Below are positions 62,155 through 64,000 of a stretch of 64,000 nt of DNA, one piece after another. The stretch's first letter is position 1. Every line of letters begins with the position of its first letter. The stretch is from Sitta carolinensis (Eukaryota > Chordata > Aves > Passeriformes > Sittidae). The notes under the pieces are model-generated. The model was not told where the DNA came from. It did not search any database and saw only the letters and a program-made list of their open reading frames with translations. Position numbers and translations under genes: made by a program. Location: contig CM063292.1 of assembly GCA_032173965.1 (NCBI GenBank), positions 6,110,001 through 6,174,000 on the forward strand, given 5' to 3'.

Positions 62155-62343
62155 TCAGGAATAGTTTCTTCACTGAAAGGGTTCAGCATTGGCAGGGCTG
62201 TCCAGGGAGGTGGTGGGGTCCCCATCCCTGGAGGTGTCCAAAGAACAACTGGACTCAGTAGCACAAGCAGGTGTTTAGTCAAAGGTTGGACTCAATGATC
62301 TTGGAGGTTTTCTCCAAGCTAAACAAATCTGTGATTCTGTGAT
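62155..62343 (+). mobile_element. CR1 LINE fragment, sense orientation
   Basis: A clear CR1 3' region: 'aatagtttcttcactgaaag', 'ggttcagcattggcagggct', 'gtccagggaggtggtggggt', 'ccccatccctggaggtgtcc', then 'aaaggttggactcaatgatc' and the terminal 'tctgtgattctgtgat'. The wording differs from the copies at 4.4 and 24.3 kb, so it probably belongs to a different CR1 subfamily. About 190 bases survive. Confidence 0.95.
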
Positions 62344-64000
62344 CCCAGCAGGTGTATAAAAGGAGACCAAGAGTCCGATTTAGAAATAATTAGCGCTTGT
62401 GCAAAGCAATATTGGAGCCTTTGACAAAAATATCATTCAACACAATTTGGTTAGGTTCAGATCAGTGAGAACATTGCACTTGAACTGTTCTGTAATTAGG
62501 CAAGGAGCAAAAATCAAGTTACAGTAACTCCTCAGGAGATGGGACAAACGCTCTCACTGGGGAACGAGGGTGGGATACAATTGGCAATTGCGAGGTAGCT
62601 GCACTGCACGTTGAATGACAGGGAACACAAAGTGCAATCCACCCCTGCCTTGGACAGAAGGGATTTAGCAGCTCTCTTTGCTGAAAGTGGCAAAAACCCA
62701 TCAGCCTCCCCCCAAACCCTGAGTAGCTTCTGAGATAGCAGGTCCTGCTGGAAAGCCAGGCTACACTCAGTGCTTTCAGTACAGCCTGTGTTTGTAGGCA
62801 GCAGAATATGGAAGGGGCTCCAAATTTCCATTTAAACTATCATTTAATGGAATTTTAAACTGTCTGAGAAGATGGATACGCTGTGTTTGTTTTCTACATT
62901 AATGATCTATAAAAGAATGGAATGGACATAAATACAGTACTTTTTTGCAACACCCTTTACTAAAAATGCTACTACTTGTGTTTATCATTTATATCCTCAC
63001 ACACAACCTCAAAATTGATTACACTTTAAACCATACATAACCTGCTGTATTTTTCATTTTGAGTCATATTGCAAACATTTTTATAACTCTGTTAATATAT
63101 TCCATACCTTCTATTCTTATTGATTATGAATATTTCTTTTGCAGATCTTATTGCTTTTCGTTATAAAAATGTTAGGTATTTTTAAAAAAAGTGAAAATAG
63201 CATTACAACTCATACTTTTCTTCATCATGATAATTCCAATATAAAAAGTGCTAGCATGAATATTTGCAGATGGTCATTTTTCACATTTTAAGCTCAAGAA
63301 AGAAAATAGAAACAGTTAGTAATGTAAGGTACTACACGTAGTAGTAAAAAAAAAATAAAGATTAAAAAAAAAAGAAACCTTAACTCCTCAAATCTCTATT
63401 TAAGCTGTTAGGTTGAATCCATAATCATTTTGAATACTTAAAAAATTAATACACCAAAGGAGTGTCCCTATAAAACATCATGGGTTTATATCAGGTATAC
63501 ATTATCTTTCCTAATTACTACTGCAGTTTGCAGTCTGAAATACAATTTATATTTAGGGAATGATTTTGCTATTAATTATCAAATTGAAAAAAAAAATAAA
63601 ATCTTGCATTATAAATTCTCTCTTGGAAATTAATGTTATTCTTTTTTTTTTACATAATCCTATCACACAAGCAATAAGTGCATTGCAGCATGAACACTTT
63701 AATTTTTCCAGTTAGTTTTGAGCAAGCCCAGAGGTGAGGTTTAATAAGGATCAATGGCACTTTATCTGGGACAGGGCCACTTCACAGCATGCAAATTACA
63801 CAGTAACACTTAAAAAAAGAAATAGATTTAATTAAAAAAAAAAAAAGTAGAACCACAGGCTCTGGAAATTCAATTAAAGGATTTATGCAAAGGTTTGCTA
63901 GGTTTTTTATATGCAGTTACTGCTTATATAATGAGCTTTTCATATTAAAAATCAATAGGTAATCTAGAGTAGAAGATCATCCCCTTAAATACATTTTTGA
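62344..64000. other. Unannotated DNA, window end
   Basis: Overlapping - strand frames of 60 and 99 codons at 62519-62831 show no recognisable product. From about 63690 to 63860 the DNA is low-repeat and contains a perfect octamer ATGCAAAT (63789-63796), the POU-factor binding motif. Short A and T runs occur at 63344, 63365, 63585, 63643 and 63834. No gene recognised. Confidence 0.5.

Overview
This looks like a gene-poor stretch of a vertebrate nuclear genome, most likely a bird and plausibly a songbird. The main evidence is a set of short, 5'-truncated CR1 non-LTR retrotransposon fragments with the avian CR1 3' end: a run reading like 'ggttggactcaatgatc', followed by copies of an 'attctatg/attctgtg' octamer. 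Recognisable interspersed repeats are sparse, there are no Alu-, B1- or L1-like elements, the DNA is AT-rich, and CpG is strongly depleted outside a few patches. Species cannot be fixed from this sequence alone; a crocodilian or turtle is less likely because repeat density is so low.

I could not support a protein-coding gene, tRNA, rRNA, snRNA or known microRNA anywhere in the 64 kb. The open reading frames are short (mostly 60-130 codons), show no domain I recognise, and the longest overlap either CR1 sequence or a GC-rich tandem array. The window is therefore intergenic DNA or part of a long intron. A clear excess of A over T on the + strand, with almost all long homopolymers being poly-A on that strand, would fit an intron of a gene transcribed from the - strand, but this is inference.

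Layout. 1-4.3 kb: unannotated, with a 43-base A tract at 3.1 kb. 4.36-4.78 kb: the longest CR1 fragment. 4.8-18.8 kb: unannotated AT-rich DNA with small hairpins. 18.8-19.8 kb: the most unusual part, an LTR-like end followed by two unrelated GC-rich minisatellites, one G-quadruplex-prone and one built of hairpin-forming units of 30-39 bp. 22.2-25.1 kb: two CpG-retaining patches that could be regulatory, separated by a CR1 fragment. 25-36 kb: unannotated, with a CR1 at 31.4 kb, a possible very short solo LTR at 34.9 kb and a probable ancient CR1 at 36.1 kb. 36-48 kb: a perfect 14-bp hairpin at 39.5 kb, a TG/TA/CA microsatellite at 41.5 kb, a 41-base A tract at 46.9 kb and overlapping inverted repeats at 47.6 kb. 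48-64 kb: three more CR1 fragments, a 61-base A tract facing a 17-base T tract at 54.3 kb, a 33-bp tandem duplication at 59.9 kb and several stretches that read like conserved noncoding elements.

No genes interact here, so there is no pathway to describe. No convincing new biological system was found; the best leads are structural (19.2-19.7 kb arrays, the strand asymmetry, the short LTR-like element and the CpG patches).
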